Assembly (NCBI GenBank): GCA_002320035.1
Contig: DCJL01000001.1
Location: 7,155 to 71,154, forward strand
DNA length: 64,000 nt
DNA from: Clostridiales bacterium UBA1701
Lineage (GTDB): Bacteria; Bacillota; Clostridia; Oscillospirales; Oscillospiraceae
Direction: 5' to 3'
The notes beneath the pieces are model-generated. The model made no database searches and had not been told where the DNA came from. It saw only the letters and a list, made by a program, of their open reading frames with translations. Below are positions 32,337 to 40,465 of the stretch, piece by piece. Position 1 is the first letter of the stretch, and every line of letters starts with the position of its first letter. The position numbers were made by a program, and so were the translations under genes.

Positions 32337-32870
32337 ATGCCAAACGCAAAGGTTCTTAGCGAAAAGCAGGCGATAGTGGAAGCTCTCGCAGAGCGCATCA
32401 AAGGCGCCAGCGCCGGCATTCTGGTGGATTACAAGGGAATCACCGTGGCCGAGGACACCGCCCTGCGCACCGAGCTGCGCAAGGACGAGGTCAACTACAC
32501 CGTCGTCAAGAACACCCTGACCAGAAAAGCGCTGGACAAGCTGGGAATGAGCGATCTTGACTCTGTTCTCAACGGTACCACCTCTCTGGCCACCGCCGAG
32601 AATGACCCCATTGCACCTTTCCGTATTCTCAACGATTACAGCAAGAAGCTGGGCGAGCGCTTCAACATCAAGGCTGCCTTCATGGAGGGCAAAGTCCTGA
32701 GCGCCACCGAAATCGCCGAGATGGCAGAGCTGCCTTCCAAGGACGCTCTGTACGCCAAGGTGCTGGGCACCATGATCGCTCCCATCACGGGTCTGGCCGT
32801 CTGCCTGGGTCAGATTCTCGAGCAGAAGGGCGGCTCCGTAGAGGCCCCCGCGGCAGAAGCTGCCGAATAA
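32337..32870 (+). CDS. rplJ: 50S ribosomal protein L10
   Basis: Base of the ribosomal stalk, binding 23S rRNA and several L7/L12 dimers. The 177-residue protein begins MPNAKVLSEKQAIVEALAE, with GILVDYKGITVAEDTALR near 30-47 and NTLTRKALD near 61-69. The C-terminal helix ends in an Ala/Glu-rich tail (VEAPAAEAAE). GGAGGTG lies ten bases upstream. It is autoregulated through the leader and followed 34 bases later by rplL. Confidence 0.97.
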   Translation: MPNAKVLSEKQAIVEALAERIKGASAGILVDYKGITVAEDTALRTELRKDEVNYTVVKNTLTRKALDKLGMSDLDSVLNGTTSLATAENDPIAPFRILNDYSKKLGERFNIKAAFMEGKVLSATEIAEMAELPSKDALYAKVLGTMIAPITGLAVCLGQILEQKGGSVEAPAAEAAE

Positions 32871-32904
32871 GCGGCAAACAAGATTTTAATTGGAGGAAAT
32901 TACA

Positions 32905-33276
32905 ATGAGTGAAAAAATCACTGCCATGATTGAAGAGATCAAGGCGCTTTCCGTTCTTGAGCTCTCTGAGCTCGTCCATGCTCTCGAGGAGACCTTCGGC
33001 GTTTCCGCCGCTGCTGTCGCCGCTCCCGCTGCCGGTGGCGCCGCTGCCGCCGCTGTGGAAGAGAAGACCGAGTTCGACGTCGTCATGACCGCTTTCGGCG
33101 CTGAGAAGATCAAGGTCATCAAGGAAGTCCGCGGCATCACCGGCCTGGGCCTGGCTGAGGCCAAGGCTCTGGTCGAAGGCGTTCCCGCCAAGATCAAGGA
33201 AGGCGTTTCCAAGGAAGACGCTGAGGCTCTCAAGGCTCAGCTCGAGGCTGTCGGCGCCACCGTAGAGGTCAAGTAA
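32905..33276 (+). CDS. rplL: 50S ribosomal protein L7/L12
   Basis: Stalk protein that recruits translation factors, 123 residues. It has an N-terminal dimerisation helix region (MSEKITAMIEEIKALSVLELSELVHALEE), an Ala/Gly-rich hinge near 38-55, and a C-terminal globular domain with KIKVIKEVRGITGLGLAEAKALVE. Start ATG 32905 follows GGAGG; the TTG at 32890 precedes the Shine-Dalgarno. The usual downstream rpoBC genes are absent here, since a terminator follows directly. Confidence 0.97.
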   Translation: MSEKITAMIEEIKALSVLELSELVHALEETFGVSAAAVAAPAAGGAAAAAVEEKTEFDVVMTAFGAEKIKVIKEVRGITGLGLAEAKALVEGVPAKIKEGVSKEDAEALKAQLEAVGATVEVK

Positions 33277-33298
33277 TTATTCTTTTTCTCAAAATAAA

Positions 33299-33328
33299 AA
33301 CCACTCACCAGAGGGTGAGTGGTTTTTT
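33299..33328 (+). terminator. Terminator after rplL
   Basis: AACCACTCACC pairs perfectly with GGTGAGTGGTT around AGAG, with six T at the end. Confidence 0.9.
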
Positions 33329-33339
33329 CGTTGCCGAAT

Positions 33340-33560
33340 CATGTCCGTGCGCCGGGGATCGGGCCGCTTTTTGCTATGTAAAACAGCGCAAAAAGCTGAA
33401 TATGCCATTTCCTCGCCCCTTCGGGGCAACCGGAAATGATGCACGAAAACTTCATGCGCATGGCTTTGCCCGTTTTCGTGGTGTGCTGTCTGCGCATGAA
33501 GTTTTGCGCCCTAGCGCCGCATCTATATCGCTCTCAAAGGGGTATTTGCGTGCTTTCGCA
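33340..33560. other. Structured intergenic element
   Basis: No gene is convincing here. Stem-loops follow one another: GCTTTTTGC/GCAAAAAGC at 33366-33396, CATTTCC with nested GCCCC-TTCG-GGGC and GGAAATG near 33403-33440, and inverted copies of AAAACTTCATGCGCA near 33445-33510. A 24-nt stretch of the first hairpin (TTTTTGCTATGTAAAACAG onward) recurs, inverted and with one mismatch, at bases 1-25 of the window. It could be a noncoding RNA or a dispersed repeat. Confidence 0.45.
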
Positions 33561-33589
33561 GATTTTGCTTAGTAAAAATCACTATATTT

Positions 33590-33985
33590 TTATCTTATAT
33601 TAAATAATTTTGTTGCATTTATCTCAATTATGGTATAAAGTGGAACCAAACAAGATATTGGAGTGATTAAATGCCCGTTCTCGTTGGTATTCCCATGGAT
33701 CCGCGGATTGTAAGCGTTGTCATGCGATATATTGGCCATGGCTGGCATAACAGCGTCATCATCAGCCTTATCCGCTATAAGTTCGACGCGCCCATCACTT
33801 CCCGCTGCATCAACAATATCCGCGCCCTTCGTCCATGCAGCTCCGGCTGCGCCTGTGATTGCCGCCTCCGCTCGGCCAATCCCTGGTTCACCCCCATTCC
33901 CCCTGTCAGGCGTCCGGCCCACAATAAAAACCTTGCTTTTTTCTAGAAACAGCTCGCCCGCCGTATGATGGGCGCTCATCCCCAA
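33590..33985 (-). CDS. Unrecognised ORF, possible gene remnant
   Basis: A 131-residue open frame. Residues 15-105 look protein-like, with many codons starting in G and motifs such as VGRTPDRGNGGEPGIGRAEAAI and VMPAMANISHDNAYNPRIHGNTNENG. I cannot name a family. The last 25 residues run into A/T-rich sequence and look random. No good Shine-Dalgarno precedes the start, and a 14-bp hairpin lies just upstream, so it may be a decayed fragment. The opposite strand, in register, carries an 91-codon frame with a fair Shine-Dalgarno (TTGGAGTG before 33671), so the coding strand is not certain. Confidence 0.3.
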   Translation of the reverse strand: MGMSAHHTAGELFLEKSKVFIVGRTPDRGNGGEPGIGRAEAAITGAAGAAWTKGADIVDAAGSDGRVELIADKADDDAVMPAMANISHDNAYNPRIHGNTNENGHLITPISCLVPLYTIIEINATKLFNIR

Positions 33986-33989
33986 AGCA

Positions 33990-34021
33990 AACCCGGCATG
34001 AAGAAATCTTCATGCCGGGTT
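33990..34021. terminator. 14-bp perfect stem-loop
   Basis: AACCCGGCATGAAG pairs perfectly with its complement around AAAT. Neither side has a clear T-run, so its role as a terminator is uncertain. Confidence 0.5.
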
Positions 34022-34134
34022 CAAACTATAGATAAATTCAAGCCAGTCTGCGTGCATTATGCGCCGCCGAAATAACTGCCTTTCCAAACAGCGTCCGCCG
34101 TCCTTTTATAAATAGCGGCATTTTTAAAGAGGGC

Positions 34135-34623
34135 TCAAAAGGACCAGCGACTGCGCTTTTTCACCGGGACCTTGAACACGACCTTGTGATAGCCCTTGGT
34201 TCCTGAGCTCTTTATTTTGCGGTGGGCATCCTGGGGGAAGAAGATTGCAAAATCGTATTCCTCCAGTCTCAAAGGCAGATAGTTACATTCGTCATTGGAA
34301 TATGCCACATCATGTTCTGCATCGTATTCCCAGCCGGACAGCTTGTTTCTGGGCGCATACCCTATCAGCTCCGAGCCGCCCTTCAGGACGCACTGTACGT
34401 CAATTACATTTTCGTGGTACTCCCAAGGAATGCTCTTTTCATCGGTCACAATCTCCGGCTCAAGAATCTTCAGCACGGAATCGGTGCTCCAATCTGTAAA
34501 ATCCGGGTACTCGCCAGCCTCAAGCGCCGACAGGTTATAGTGCTTCAGCACCGAAATAGCCGAGTCAAGCTCCTTTGACATTCCAAAATAAAAACCTAAA
34601 TTGTCAAGCGTATCAATAATCAT
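34135..34623 (-). CDS. YhcH/YjgK/YiaL family protein
   Basis: A cupin-like protein of 162 residues (DUF386 family). It begins MIIDTLDNLGFY, has WEYHENVIDVQCVLKGGSELIGYAP near 67-91, and ends with DFAIFFPQDAHRKIKS and GYHKVVFKV, which hold the expected metal-binding His and Glu. Relatives sit in sugar-acid and sialic-acid operons (YiaL, NanQ) and may be mutarotases or anomerases. It is divergent from the DeoR regulator at the head of a sugar-acid operon, so it probably belongs to the same regulon. Confidence 0.88.
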   Translation of the reverse strand: MIIDTLDNLGFYFGMSKELDSAISVLKHYNLSALEAGEYPDFTDWSTDSVLKILEPEIVTDEKSIPWEYHENVIDVQCVLKGGSELIGYAPRNKLSGWEYDAEHDVAYSNDECNYLPLRLEEYDFAIFFPQDAHRKIKSSGTKGYHKVVFKVPVKKRSRWSF

Positions 34624-34696
34624 ATCATGCTTCTCCCGAAATTTTGTTTACCCGCTTTTCTTCGTATCAAGCCCGGCGGGTCTCTGCCTTAGCATA

Positions 34697-34724
34697 ATAA
34701 TATCAGAATTTTTTGATAATTCAA
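34697..34724 (-). promoter_or_regulatory. Promoter of the YhcH-family gene
   Basis: On the minus strand: TTGAAT (34724-34719), 16-bp spacer, TATTAT (34702-34697). Confidence 0.6.
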
Positions 34725-34776
34725 GTGATCACATAGGCGAGAATGTATTTTTCCATGTTCAGTCACCCGAAAACAC

Positions 34777-34825
34777 TTGACATGCCAAAGGATAAGTATT
34801 AAGTTAATCTTAGTGAATTTAACAA
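34777..34825 (+). promoter_or_regulatory. Promoter and possible operator of the DeoR gene
   Basis: TTGACA (34777-34782) with a weak -10 TAAGTT (34800-34805) 17 bp on. Just downstream lies AATTTAACAA (34816-34825), identical to the arm of the operator at 35762. Around it, TTAATCTTA (34804-34812) and TAAGATTAA (34837-34845) form an inverted repeat. Autoregulation is likely. Confidence 0.6.
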
Positions 34826-34868
34826 AGACTTTTATTTAAGATTAATATAAACGGAGGACGTCACTCAG

Positions 34869-35636
34869 ATGCCGATACAAAAAAATATGAAATCAGTCAG
34901 GCTAATGCAGCTGGAGCAGTATATAACAGACAGAGAATTTGTATCAATAGAGGAAATCTGCGATAAGTTCAATATTCACCCCAACACCGCCCGCTCGGAC
35001 ATAAAGGAGCTGGTGGCGCGGGGCGTTGCGCAAAAGCGCTACGGCGGCGTAACCTACTCCACCGCAAATCTTCCTATCAGCTTTCGGGAGCGCCAGGAGA
35101 AAAACATCCAGGCCAAGCGGAGCATTGGCCTGGCCGCTTCTCAGTTGCTCAATGAGGATGACGTGATATATGTGGATGCCGGAACCACCGCCTTGATGCT
35201 GTTTCTTGCGGCCAAGTCCCTTCCAAAGCGGCTGACTGTGATTACCAATAACCTTGACGTAGTAGCCTGGGCGGCAAGGAATACGGATTATACGGTATTC
35301 GTCCTGCCGGGAAAAGTAAACCGCCAGCTAAACGCGCTGGCAAGTCTTGAGACAATTGACAGCCTGAGCGCCTACAATATCAAAACTGCTTTTCTCGGGA
35401 CCCGGGGCGTATCACTCAAGGGGGAGCTGAGCTCCACCTCCAACATTGACGCTAAGCTGAAAATGACCGTGATTGCTCTGAGTGAAAGAGTTGTACTTAT
35501 GGCCGATTACCAGAAAATCAACCAGACCGCCATGTTCAAATTTGCCAGCATGAGCAGCGTGGATTACTGGGCCTGCGAAGTAAACAATGAAGAAGTGCGG
35601 GGTCTTGCGGATAAATTTAACACCCTCCTTGTGTAA
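34869..35636 (+). CDS. DeoR/GlpR-family transcriptional regulator
   Basis: A 255-residue repressor-type protein. The N-terminal winged helix (FVSIEEICDKFNIHPNTARSDIKELVARG, about 23-51) is the DeoR DNA-binding signature. The C-terminal sugar-phosphate-sensing domain shows VIYVDAGTTALMLF near 99-112, TVITNNLDVV near 123-132 and a late KINQTAMFKFASMSSVDYW segment. It precedes a sugar-acid transport and catabolism operon, whose intermediate (for example KDG or KDPG) is a plausible effector. GGAGGA lies ten bases upstream of the ATG. Palindromic TTGTTAA sites flank the gene. Confidence 0.92.
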   Translation: MPIQKNMKSVRLMQLEQYITDREFVSIEEICDKFNIHPNTARSDIKELVARGVAQKRYGGVTYSTANLPISFRERQEKNIQAKRSIGLAASQLLNEDDVIYVDAGTTALMLFLAAKSLPKRLTVITNNLDVVAWAARNTDYTVFVLPGKVNRQLNALASLETIDSLSAYNIKTAFLGTRGVSLKGELSSTSNIDAKLKMTVIALSERVVLMADYQKINQTAMFKFASMSSVDYWACEVNNEEVRGLADKFNTLLV

Positions 35637-35649
35637 TTTAACTTGTTAG

Positions 35650-35664
35650 TTGTTAACTTAACAA
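35650..35664 (+). promoter_or_regulatory. Palindromic operator upstream of the TRAP operon
   Basis: TTGTTAA-C-TTAACAA is a perfect palindrome just after the deoR stop codon and 28 bp upstream of the next -35 box. Its half-site matches those at 35762-35786. Confidence 0.6.
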
Positions 35665-35691
35665 GAATTTTTATTAAATTTTAAAAATATA

Positions 35692-35720
35692 TTGACATAT
35701 GCCCGTTGAAATGTTAGCAT
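35692..35720 (+). promoter_or_regulatory. Promoter of the DctPQM/sugar-acid operon
   Basis: TTGACA (35692-35697), 17-bp spacer, TAGCAT (35715-35720). The spacer contains the 5' arm of a terminator-like hairpin, so promoter and upstream terminator overlap. Confidence 0.65.
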
Positions 35721-35757
35721 ATATACATAAAGGCAGCATTTCAACAGGCGTTTTTTT
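35701..35757 (+). terminator. Terminator of deoR overlapping the next promoter
   Basis: GCCCGTTGAAATG (35701-35713) pairs with CATTTCAACAGGC (35737-35749), one mismatch, then G and seven T. The whole hairpin forms only in read-through from deoR, since the downstream promoter starts after the 5' arm. Confidence 0.7.
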
Positions 35758-35761
35758 GTTT

Positions 35762-35786
35762 AATTTAACAATATGCTTGTTAAATT
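35762..35786 (+). promoter_or_regulatory. Operator palindrome in the operon leader
   Basis: AATTTAACAA and TTGTTAAATT form perfect 10-bp arms around TATGC, about 35 bp downstream of the predicted transcript start. It is a likely binding site for the DeoR-family protein encoded upstream. Confidence 0.65.
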
Positions 35787-35822
35787 GCCAAAATAACAAA
35801 ACTTTATATGGAGGAAATTGCA

Positions 35823-36872
35823 ATGAAAAAGACCCTGGCGTTAATCCTTGCCCTTGTCTGCATCCTCAGCCTTGCAGCCTGCGGCAACACTGCGGCGGCC
35901 CCCGAAGAAACCAAGAGCGCTGAAAGCGCTGAAGCCAGCACGGCCCCGGCGGAACCCATTCACATTCAGTTTGGACATGACAACCTCCCCGGCGAGCCGC
36001 TGACAGAAGCCACGGAGTTCTGGGCGGAGCGTCTGAAAGAAGTTTCCGGCGGCACCATGATTCTGGATGTCTATGACTCCAGCTCTTTGGGCAGCAAGAA
36101 CGACCTTCTGGACCAGCTGCTGGCAGGCGACGCGGTTATGGTCGTTGGCGACGGCGGTTTTGCAACCGACTATGGCGTTGCCGACATGGGCATAACCATG
36201 GGGCCCTATCTGTTTGAAAACTGGGAGCAAGTCGACAAGCTGGTCAACAGCGACCTCTGGGCCGATCTCAAGTCTCAGATGGCTGAAGCCGGCATGACCA
36301 TCGTCGGCGACAACTGGCAGTACGGCGCGCGCTCCACCATGGCGACCAAGGAACTGGCCTCTCCCGCCGACTTTGCCGGACTTAAGATTCGCGTTCCCGG
36401 CAACACCGTTCAGGTTGAAGGCATGGAAGCGCTGGGCGCAAGCCCTGTGACAATGGGTCTCAGCGAGGTTTACTCCGCACTCCAGCAGGGCACCATTAAC
36501 GCGGTTGAAAATCCCCTGTCCACCCTTCTGGCCAATTCCTTTGACGAAGTCTGCAAGTATTGCGTGCTTGACCGCCATGTCTACCAGATTCAGTTCGTCG
36601 TCATCGGCACCGAATTCTTCAACACCCTCACCGAAGAGCAGCAGAACTGGCTGATCGAGACCGGCACGGAAGCCGGCGTCTATCAGAACAAGCTGATGCA
36701 GGAGGCCGAGGCCAACAACATCCAGGCGCTGAAAGACAGAGGCGTTACCGTTACCGAAGCCGATTATGCAGCGTACGCAGAAGCCGCCAAGTCCTTCTAC
36801 ACCGATTCCAAGACCTCCGCGGCATGGTCCGAGGGTCTTTATGACCGCGTCCTCGCTATCATCAACGGCTAA
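35823..36872 (+). CDS. TRAP transporter substrate-binding lipoprotein, DctP family
   Basis: An extracytoplasmic receptor of 349 residues with a signal peptide ending in a lipobox (SLAACG). DctP features are IQFGHDNLPGEPLTEATEFWAERLKEVSGGTM near 48-79, the ligand-binding Arg stretch KIRVPGNTVQVEGMEALGASPVTM near 188-211, and QQGTINAVENPLSTL near 221-235. The following genes point to a hexonate or similar sugar acid as ligand; that is inference. The ATG follows GGAGG at good spacing. Confidence 0.94.
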   Translation: MKKTLALILALVCILSLAACGNTAAAPEETKSAESAEASTAPAEPIHIQFGHDNLPGEPLTEATEFWAERLKEVSGGTMILDVYDSSSLGSKNDLLDQLLAGDAVMVVGDGGFATDYGVADMGITMGPYLFENWEQVDKLVNSDLWADLKSQMAEAGMTIVGDNWQYGARSTMATKELASPADFAGLKIRVPGNTVQVEGMEALGASPVTMGLSEVYSALQQGTINAVENPLSTLLANSFDEVCKYCVLDRHVYQIQFVVIGTEFFNTLTEEQQNWLIETGTEAGVYQNKLMQEAEANNIQALKDRGVTVTEADYAAYAEAAKSFYTDSKTSAAWSEGLYDRVLAIING

Positions 36873-36890
36873 TTGCATTACTGATATGTT

Positions 36891-36922
36891 AATCTGCCGG
36901 ATCTTCCTCCGGCAGATTTTTA
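36891..36922 (+). terminator. Attenuating hairpin between DctP and DctQ
   Basis: ATCTGCCGGA pairs with TCCGGCAGAT, followed by TTTTTAT. Being internal to the operon, it probably raises receptor over permease expression. Confidence 0.78.
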
Positions 36923-36944
36923 TATACGAAAGAGGTGACATTAA

Positions 36945-37457
36945 ATGAAAAAGCAACCCGGCAGCTGGCTGGAACGCATCCTGAATATCGACATAGTGAT
37001 GGCAGTAATATGCATGAGCGTGCTTATTATCGTCACCTTCCTCGGCTCCGTGATGCGCTATTTCTTCAACAGCCCCTTTGTCTGGCAGGAAGAGGTGCAG
37101 ATATGGATGATAATCTGGACTGTGTTTTTCGGCGGAAGTTACGCCTTCCGAAAAGGTGGCCATGTGACTATTGAAATCCTTGTGGATGCTTTTCCCCCCA
37201 AGCTGCAGAAGGCCGTGGAATGGTTTGCCTATCTCTGCGCTACCGCTGCCCTGATATTTGTCTGCTATAACTCCATTCGGCTCAATATACAGTTTTATAA
37301 CACAAATAAAATTACCTCAGTGCTCAGAATTCCCTCCTATAAAATATACTGGGCCGTTGCATTTGGCTCAATATGGATGATAATCAGCAACACGCTCTAT
37401 ACCGTCCGGAAACTGGTATACGGTATAGGCGGCGGGGATAAGGAGGAAGCGAGATGA
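36945..37457 (+). CDS. TRAP transporter small permease, DctQ family
   Basis: A 170-residue protein with four hydrophobic segments (about 18-40, 50-70, 88-108 and 130-150). VWQEEVQIWMIIWTVFFGGSYAFRKGGHV between helices one and two is typical of DctQ. It joins the large permease and is needed for uptake. Its last codon and stop overlap the DctM start (ATGA). Confidence 0.92.
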   Translation: MKKQPGSWLERILNIDIVMAVICMSVLIIVTFLGSVMRYFFNSPFVWQEEVQIWMIIWTVFFGGSYAFRKGGHVTIEILVDAFPPKLQKAVEWFAYLCATAALIFVCYNSIRLNIQFYNTNKITSVLRIPSYKIYWAVAFGSIWMIISNTLYTVRKLVYGIGGGDKEEAR

Positions 37458-38746
37458 GCACAGCCATAATTGCCGCAATCGTCATTTTCCTTGCGCTGAT
37501 GTTTCTAAAGGTCCCGGTCTTTGCAGCGGTTACGGCGGGCACCTGCATATATCTTGTCATGACCCCTAGTGTCAACGGCATTGTTGTGGTCCAGAAGCTC
37601 ATCGCGGGGATGAGCAGCATTCCGCTTCTGGCGATTCCGTTTTTTGTCTGCGCGGGTATCCTTATGAATATGTCCGGCATCACAAAGCGCATTATGACCT
37701 TCTGTGTTGCCATCACCGGCCGCATGACAGGCGGCCTGGCCCAAGTAAACGTGCTGCTTTCCACACTCATGGGCGGCTTGTCCGGCTCCAATCTGGCTGA
37801 CGCCGCAATGGAAGCCAAGCTTTTGGTGCCCGAGATGGAAGCACAGGGCTATTCCAAGGAGTTCTCCTCCGTTGTCACCGCCGTTTCCGCAATGATTACG
37901 CCCCTTATCCCTCCGGGGATCGGTATGATCGTCTATGGTTCCCTTGCAAACGCCTCTGTCGGCCGCCTCTTTATCGCGGGAATAAGCATCGGCCTGCTGC
38001 TGATGGCAGCCATGATGGTACTCAACTATTTTATTGCAAAGAAGAGGGGCTATGTGAGGCTGCGTGAAGATAAGATCACGCCGCGCGAGTTCTGGATGGC
38101 CTTCAAGCAGGCCGCGCTTCCTCTGTGCCTGCCCCTGCTCATCATCGGCGGTATACGCATCGGCGTGGTCACCGCTACTGAGGCCGGTGCAGCCGCGGTG
38201 ATTTTTTCCGTAGTCCTTGGGATTATCTACAAGGAACTGAATTTGAAAAAAATTCTTCAGGCCATGGTGGAAACCGTAAGCACTACCGCCAGCATCATGC
38301 TCATTATCGGCGCTGTGTCCTCGATTGCCTGGGTCTTTACAAAGGAAAAAATTCCTCAGACACTGCTTTCCGTTATCGTAAGCCATATTGACAGCAAATT
38401 TGTTTTCCTGTTGCTGGTCAACCTGTTCCTGATAATTGTGGGCATGTTCGTTGAAGGCAACGCCGCGGCGGTTATGCTCATCCCCATGCTGGCCCCCATT
38501 GCCGCAGCCTATGGAATGGATCTGATCCAGTTTGGAATGATCTGGGTGTTTAACATGTCCATCGGCGGCATAACGCCCCCCATGGGAACCCTGATATATG
38601 TCACCTGCGGCGTCACCGGCTGCAAGATAAAAGACTTCCTCCGGGAGGCAGTACCTTACTTTATTATGCTCTTCATATGCCTCATGCTTATTACGTATGT
38701 ACCTCAGATTTCTCTGTGGCTGCTTGACATGATCTGGCCCGCCTGA
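37454..38746 (+). CDS. TRAP transporter large permease, DctM family
   Basis: The channel subunit, 430 residues with about 11-12 hydrophobic segments. Family motifs are LMGGLSGSNLADAAM near 97-111, MITPLIPPGIGMIVYGS near 147-163, and the second-repeat counterpart MSIGGITPPMGTLIYV near 371-386. It uses an ion gradient, usually Na+, to bring in the DctP ligand. Confidence 0.95.
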   Translation: MSTAIIAAIVIFLALMFLKVPVFAAVTAGTCIYLVMTPSVNGIVVVQKLIAGMSSIPLLAIPFFVCAGILMNMSGITKRIMTFCVAITGRMTGGLAQVNVLLSTLMGGLSGSNLADAAMEAKLLVPEMEAQGYSKEFSSVVTAVSAMITPLIPPGIGMIVYGSLANASVGRLFIAGISIGLLLMAAMMVLNYFIAKKRGYVRLREDKITPREFWMAFKQAALPLCLPLLIIGGIRIGVVTATEAGAAAVIFSVVLGIIYKELNLKKILQAMVETVSTTASIMLIIGAVSSIAWVFTKEKIPQTLLSVIVSHIDSKFVFLLLVNLFLIIVGMFVEGNAAAVMLIPMLAPIAAAYGMDLIQFGMIWVFNMSIGGITPPMGTLIYVTCGVTGCKIKDFLREAVPYFIMLFICLMLITYVPQISLWLLDMIWPA

Positions 38747-38772
38747 GTTTTCGCGATGAAAGGATTAAAACA

Positions 38773-39417
38773 ATGAATACTGTGGAATACATAGAAAAAT
38801 ACAAAGTGATCTGCATCTGCAGAAGAATATACGGAGAAGATCTTCTCCGCCTGGCCAGGGCCCTGAACAAGGGCGGGGTGCGGATGATGGAGGTAACCTT
38901 TGACCAGGCGGATCCGGACGGAATTCGTAAAACAGCGGAAGCCATACGCATGCTGAAACGAGAGATGAAGGACAGCATGAAATTTGGCGCGGGTACCGTG
39001 CTCAACTGTGAGCAGGTACAGGCCGCCTTTGACGCAGGCGCTGAGTATATCATCTCCCCGAACACCAATGAGGCCGTCATTCGCCGCACAAGAGAACTGG
39101 GCATGGTTTCCATGCCCGGCGCCATGACCCCCACGGAAATTCTTCAGGCCCATGACGCCGGGGCCAATTTTGTCAAGCTGTTCCCCACAGGCTGGCTGGG
39201 CCTCAAGTATCTGAAAGATATCATGGGTCCTATAAATCACATCAAGCTTATTGCCACCGGCGGCATAACCGAGGAAAACTTCGGCGAATTTCTGAAAGCG
39301 GGAATGGTCGGCGCCGGTGTCAGCTCCAGGCTGGTAGACAAGAAACTGCGAGAGCAGGGAAATTATGAGGAGCTGACCGCAAGGGCGAGGAAATTCACAG
39401 AAATTGCAGAAAGCTGA
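38773..39417 (+). CDS. eda: KDPG/KHG aldolase
   Basis: Class I aldolase of 214 residues that splits 2-keto-3-deoxy-6-phosphogluconate into pyruvate and glyceraldehyde 3-phosphate. The catalytic Glu is in RMMEVTF (residue 40) and the Schiff-base Lys in FVKLFPTG (residue 135). FGAGTVLNCEQVQAAFDAGA and IISPNTNE are family motifs, as is the late ATGGITEENF phosphate-binding segment. It lies between the transporter and the sugar kinase of the same operon. Confidence 0.94.
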   Translation: MNTVEYIEKYKVICICRRIYGEDLLRLARALNKGGVRMMEVTFDQADPDGIRKTAEAIRMLKREMKDSMKFGAGTVLNCEQVQAAFDAGAEYIISPNTNEAVIRRTRELGMVSMPGAMTPTEILQAHDAGANFVKLFPTGWLGLKYLKDIMGPINHIKLIATGGITEENFGEFLKAGMVGAGVSSRLVDKKLREQGNYEELTARARKFTEIAES

Positions 39418-39429
39418 GAGGCGGAGAAT

Positions 39430-40458
39430 ATGGAAAAGAAAAAGTTTGTAGGCTTCGGGGAAATGCTTTTGAGGATGTCCCCGGACGGATACCTTAGATT
39501 TGCCCAGGCAGACCGCTTTAATCTGAGTTATTCCGGCGCTGAGGGTAACATGGCCATAGCGCTTTCCTATATGGGCATGCCCACAGAGCTGGTGACAAAG
39601 CTGCCCGATAACGACATCGGCCGCTGTGCCAGGCGCGTTTTGAACAAATATGGCGTAAATACCTCTCATATTGCCTGGGGCGGGGAACGCCTGGGCATAT
39701 ATTATCTGGAGCGCGGCGCCTCCCAGCGCCCCTCCAAGGTAATCTATGACAGAAAGCACTCTTCCATATCCGAAGCCGCTCCGGAGGATTTTGATTGGGA
39801 CGAGATCTTCGCAGACGCCGGCTGGTTCCATTTCACCGGCATCACCGCCGCCCTCAGCCCCAACACCCAGGCGCTGTGCCGAGAGGCCTGCATTGCTGCA
39901 AAGCGCCATAATGTAAAGGTAAGCTGCGACCTGAATTATCGCAAGAGCCTCTGGTCAACGGAAGAGGCTCAGCGGGTGATGAAGCCTATGATGGAATATG
40001 TGGATGTGCTCATAGCAAACGAGGAGGATTCGGAGAAAGCGCTCGGGATAAAAGCTTCCGACACCGACGTGACCCGGGGACAGCTCAGCATTGACGGCTA
40101 CACCGCGCTTGCCAAAAAGCTGACCGCTGAATACGGCTTTGAGGCCGTGGCCGTCACGCTCAGAGAATCCATTTCCGCTTCGGTAAACAACTGGTCCGCC
40201 CTTTTATACACGGACGGGCAGTCCTTCACTTCAAAAAAATACAACATGCACATTGTAGACCGGGTAGGCGGCGGCGATTCCTTTGCCTCCGGCCTTATCT
40301 ACGGATATCTGAACGGCTTTGACCGTCAGAAAGCGCTGGAATTTGCCGTCGGGGCTTCCTGCCTCAAGCACTCGATTGAATATGACTTCAATCTCTCCAC
40401 CCCGGAGGAAGTCATGACCCTGATAAACGGAGACGGCTCCGGCCGGGTAGTGAGATAA
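39430..40458 (+). CDS. PfkB-family sugar kinase, likely 2-keto-3-deoxygluconate kinase
   Basis: A ribokinase-fold kinase of 342 residues. It starts KFVGFGEMLLRMSPDGYLRF, with the substrate-binding SGAEGNMAIALSYMG near 37-51, and carries the catalytic DRVGGGDSFASGLIYG (GGGD with the base Asp) near 277-292. The start resembles KDG kinases. With KDPG aldolase upstream and a UxaA-type dehydratase downstream, phosphorylation of KDG to KDPG is the best guess; other sugar substrates are possible. Confidence 0.9.
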   Translation: MEKKKFVGFGEMLLRMSPDGYLRFAQADRFNLSYSGAEGNMAIALSYMGMPTELVTKLPDNDIGRCARRVLNKYGVNTSHIAWGGERLGIYYLERGASQRPSKVIYDRKHSSISEAAPEDFDWDEIFADAGWFHFTGITAALSPNTQALCREACIAAKRHNVKVSCDLNYRKSLWSTEEAQRVMKPMMEYVDVLIANEEDSEKALGIKASDTDVTRGQLSIDGYTALAKKLTAEYGFEAVAVTLRESISASVNNWSALLYTDGQSFTSKKYNMHIVDRVGGGDSFASGLIYGYLNGFDRQKALEFAVGASCLKHSIEYDFNLSTPEEVMTLINGDGSGRVVR

Positions 40459-40465
40459 GCGTCCT

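Noticed and set aside
33315..33572. An 85-codon plus-strand frame after rplL
   Set aside because: It begins within the terminator and covers stem-loops; the composition is not protein-like.
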